DNA of 14,624 nucleotides from Candidatus Tectimicrobiota bacterium (GTDB taxonomy: Bacteria; JACPSX01), in contig JACPSX010000027.1 of assembly GCA_016193065.1 (NCBI GenBank), forward strand, positions 10,457-25,080, read 5' to 3'. A program made the position numbers and the translations under genes. The stretch's first letter is position 1. Every line of letters begins with the position of its first letter. Shown here in pieces: positions 13,631-14,624 of the stretch. Below the pieces are notes generated by a model. That model was not told the origin of the DNA, made no database searches, and worked only from the letters and a program-made list of their open reading frames with translations.

Positions 13631-14624
13631 TTGCAGGAAGCCGACGTGGTGATTTACGACTGGCTTTCCAGCCCGGATCTCCTCTCCTTAGTCCCTGCCC
13701 ATGCGGAACTGATCTATGTGGGAAAGCGGGCGGGAATTCACACTCTCCCTCAGGACAAAATCAACCAGCTCCTCGTGGAGAAGGCCCGGGCGGGACTCCG
13801 TGTGGTTCGTTTGAAGGGGGGGGACCCGTTTATTTTCGGCCGCGGTGGGGAAGAGGCGGAGACGCTGGCAGGAGAAGGAATCGAGTTTGAGGTGGTGCCG
13901 GGGATTACTTCGGCTGTTGCTGTGCCCGCCTATGCGGGGATCCCTCTGACGCACAGGGAATTTTCTTCCTCTGTGGCCATTCTCACCGGATTTGAAGAGG
14001 GTGGGAAAAAAGAGTCGAGCATCGACTGGGAGAAGATCTCCACGGGTGTGGGCACGCTCGTTTTCCTGATGGGCGTCACGGCCCTGCCGCGGATCGTGCA
14101 GCAGCTCGTCCGGCACGGCCGGTCGCCGGATACTCCGGTGGCGGTCATACAGTGGGGCACGACCGCGCGCCAGCGCACCGTGGAGGGAACTCTGCGGACC
14201 ATCGTGGAACTGGTCAATGCGGCAGGGCTCAGGCCGCCGGCCGTGACGGTGGTTGGCGATGTGGTCTCCTTGCGCCGGAAACTGCGCTGGTACGAATCCT
14301 TGCCGCTGTTTGGCAAGCGCATTGTGGTAACCCGGGCCCGGGGGCAGGCCGGCCGGTTCAGCGAGCGGCTGCGGCAGCTCGGGGCCCAACCTCTGGAGTT
14401 TCCGGTCATTGAGGTCCTGCCCCCCGAAAGTTGGGCGCCTTTGGATGACGCCATTTCCCGGCTTTCTTCCTTTTCATGGCTCATTTTTACCAGCGCCAAC
14501 GGAGTCGGTTTTTTTGTGGAGCGGCTCTTCGCGCAGGGAAAGGATATGCGGGAGCTCAAGGGAGTCCGGGTGGCCGCCATCGGCAGCGAGACCTCTGTTG
14601 CTCTGGGCCAGAGAGGTTTAAAGG
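13631..14624 (+). CDS. Uroporphyrinogen-III C-methyltransferase / uroporphyrinogen-III synthase fusion, 5' deleted, 3' end outside window
   Basis: The CobA half makes precorrin-2 from uroporphyrinogen III with SAM; the HemD half closes hydroxymethylbilane to uroporphyrinogen III. The frame beginning at TTG 13631 gives 331 residues to the window edge with no stop. CobA signatures are LQEADVVIYDWLSSPDLL, YVGKRAG, RLKGGDPFIFGRGGEEAE (about 60-77), VVPGITSA, GIPLTHREF, LVFLMGV, AVIQWGTTARQRTVEGTL and VVGDVV. HemD starts near residue 236 with KRIVVTRARGQAGRFSERL and includes LIFTSANGV and AAIGSETSVAL. The N-terminal strand and the GPGDP SAM-binding loop are absent, apparently deleted together with the link to ATG 13615. 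As it stands, methyltransferase activity is doubtful, while the HemD domain could work if translated. TTG 13631 is only a conventional start; a pseudogene or an assembly error are both possible. Confidence 0.85.
   Translation, partial: MQEADVVIYDWLSSPDLLSLVPAHAELIYVGKRAGIHTLPQDKINQLLVEKARAGLRVVRLKGGDPFIFGRGGEEAETLAGEGIEFEVVPGITSAVAVPAYAGIPLTHREFSSSVAILTGFEEGGKKESSIDWEKISTGVGTLVFLMGVTALPRIVQQLVRHGRSPDTPVAVIQWGTTARQRTVEGTLRTIVELVNAAGLRPPAVTVVGDVVSLRRKLRWYESLPLFGKRIVVTRARGQAGRFSERLRQLGAQPLEFPVIEVLPPESWAPLDDAISRLSSFSWLIFTSANGVGFFVERLFAQGKDMRELKGVRVAAIGSETSVALGQRGLK

Overview
The window is a dense, GC-rich bacterial chromosome segment. Every recognisable gene lies on the + strand, with short gaps or overlapping stops and starts. 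All genes are core housekeeping genes. The order cmk-rpsA-(sppA)-ihfB, the rpiB-glyA-nrdR run, and a ccsA/hemX-like gene ahead of hemA-hemC-cobA/hemD together suggest a Desulfobacterota-like (former deltaproteobacterial) genome. That placement is inferred from gene order and protein style, not from a phylogeny.

Layout. 1-369: 3' end of cytidylate kinase. 460-2280: six-domain ribosomal protein S1. 2281-2405: a small non-coding palindromic element resembling a MITE. 2453-3352: SppA-type signal peptide peptidase. 3375-3650: IHF/HU-family DNA-binding protein. 3640-4566: tRNA dimethylallyltransferase MiaA. 4602-7586: a shikimate block (aroK, aroC, aroA), with a heptamer repeat and a strong hairpin between aroC and aroA. 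7646-7674: a plausible sigma70 promoter. 7726-9949: rpiB, glyA, nrdR. 9936-14624: a tetrapyrrole block made of precorrin-2 dehydrogenase, a CcsA/HemX-like membrane protein, hemA, hemC and a cobA-hemD fusion that runs off the window.

How the genes work together. aroK, aroC and aroA encode three late steps leading to chorismate. The last block makes uroporphyrinogen III from glutamyl-tRNA and sends it to sirohydrochlorin/siroheme, while the CcsA-like protein points to cytochrome c or haem handling. hemL and hemB, needed between HemA and HemC, are not in the window.

Main anomalies. Two gene junctions in the tetrapyrrole block look as if short segments are missing. At 13615-13631 the cobA start codon and first five codons are intact, but about 20 codons, including the SAM-binding GPGDP motif, are gone and the frame is shifted. 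At about 11420-11430 the end of the ccsA-like gene runs straight into hemA, which has lost roughly its first ten residues. These could be real lesions or assembly errors. I find no convincing evidence of a new defence, mobile or metabolic system. The repeats at 2281-2405 and 6203-6291 are the only clear non-genic structures. No rRNA, tRNA, CRISPR array, insertion-sequence transposase or replication origin is visible, and no stretch over 300 bases lacks a gene.
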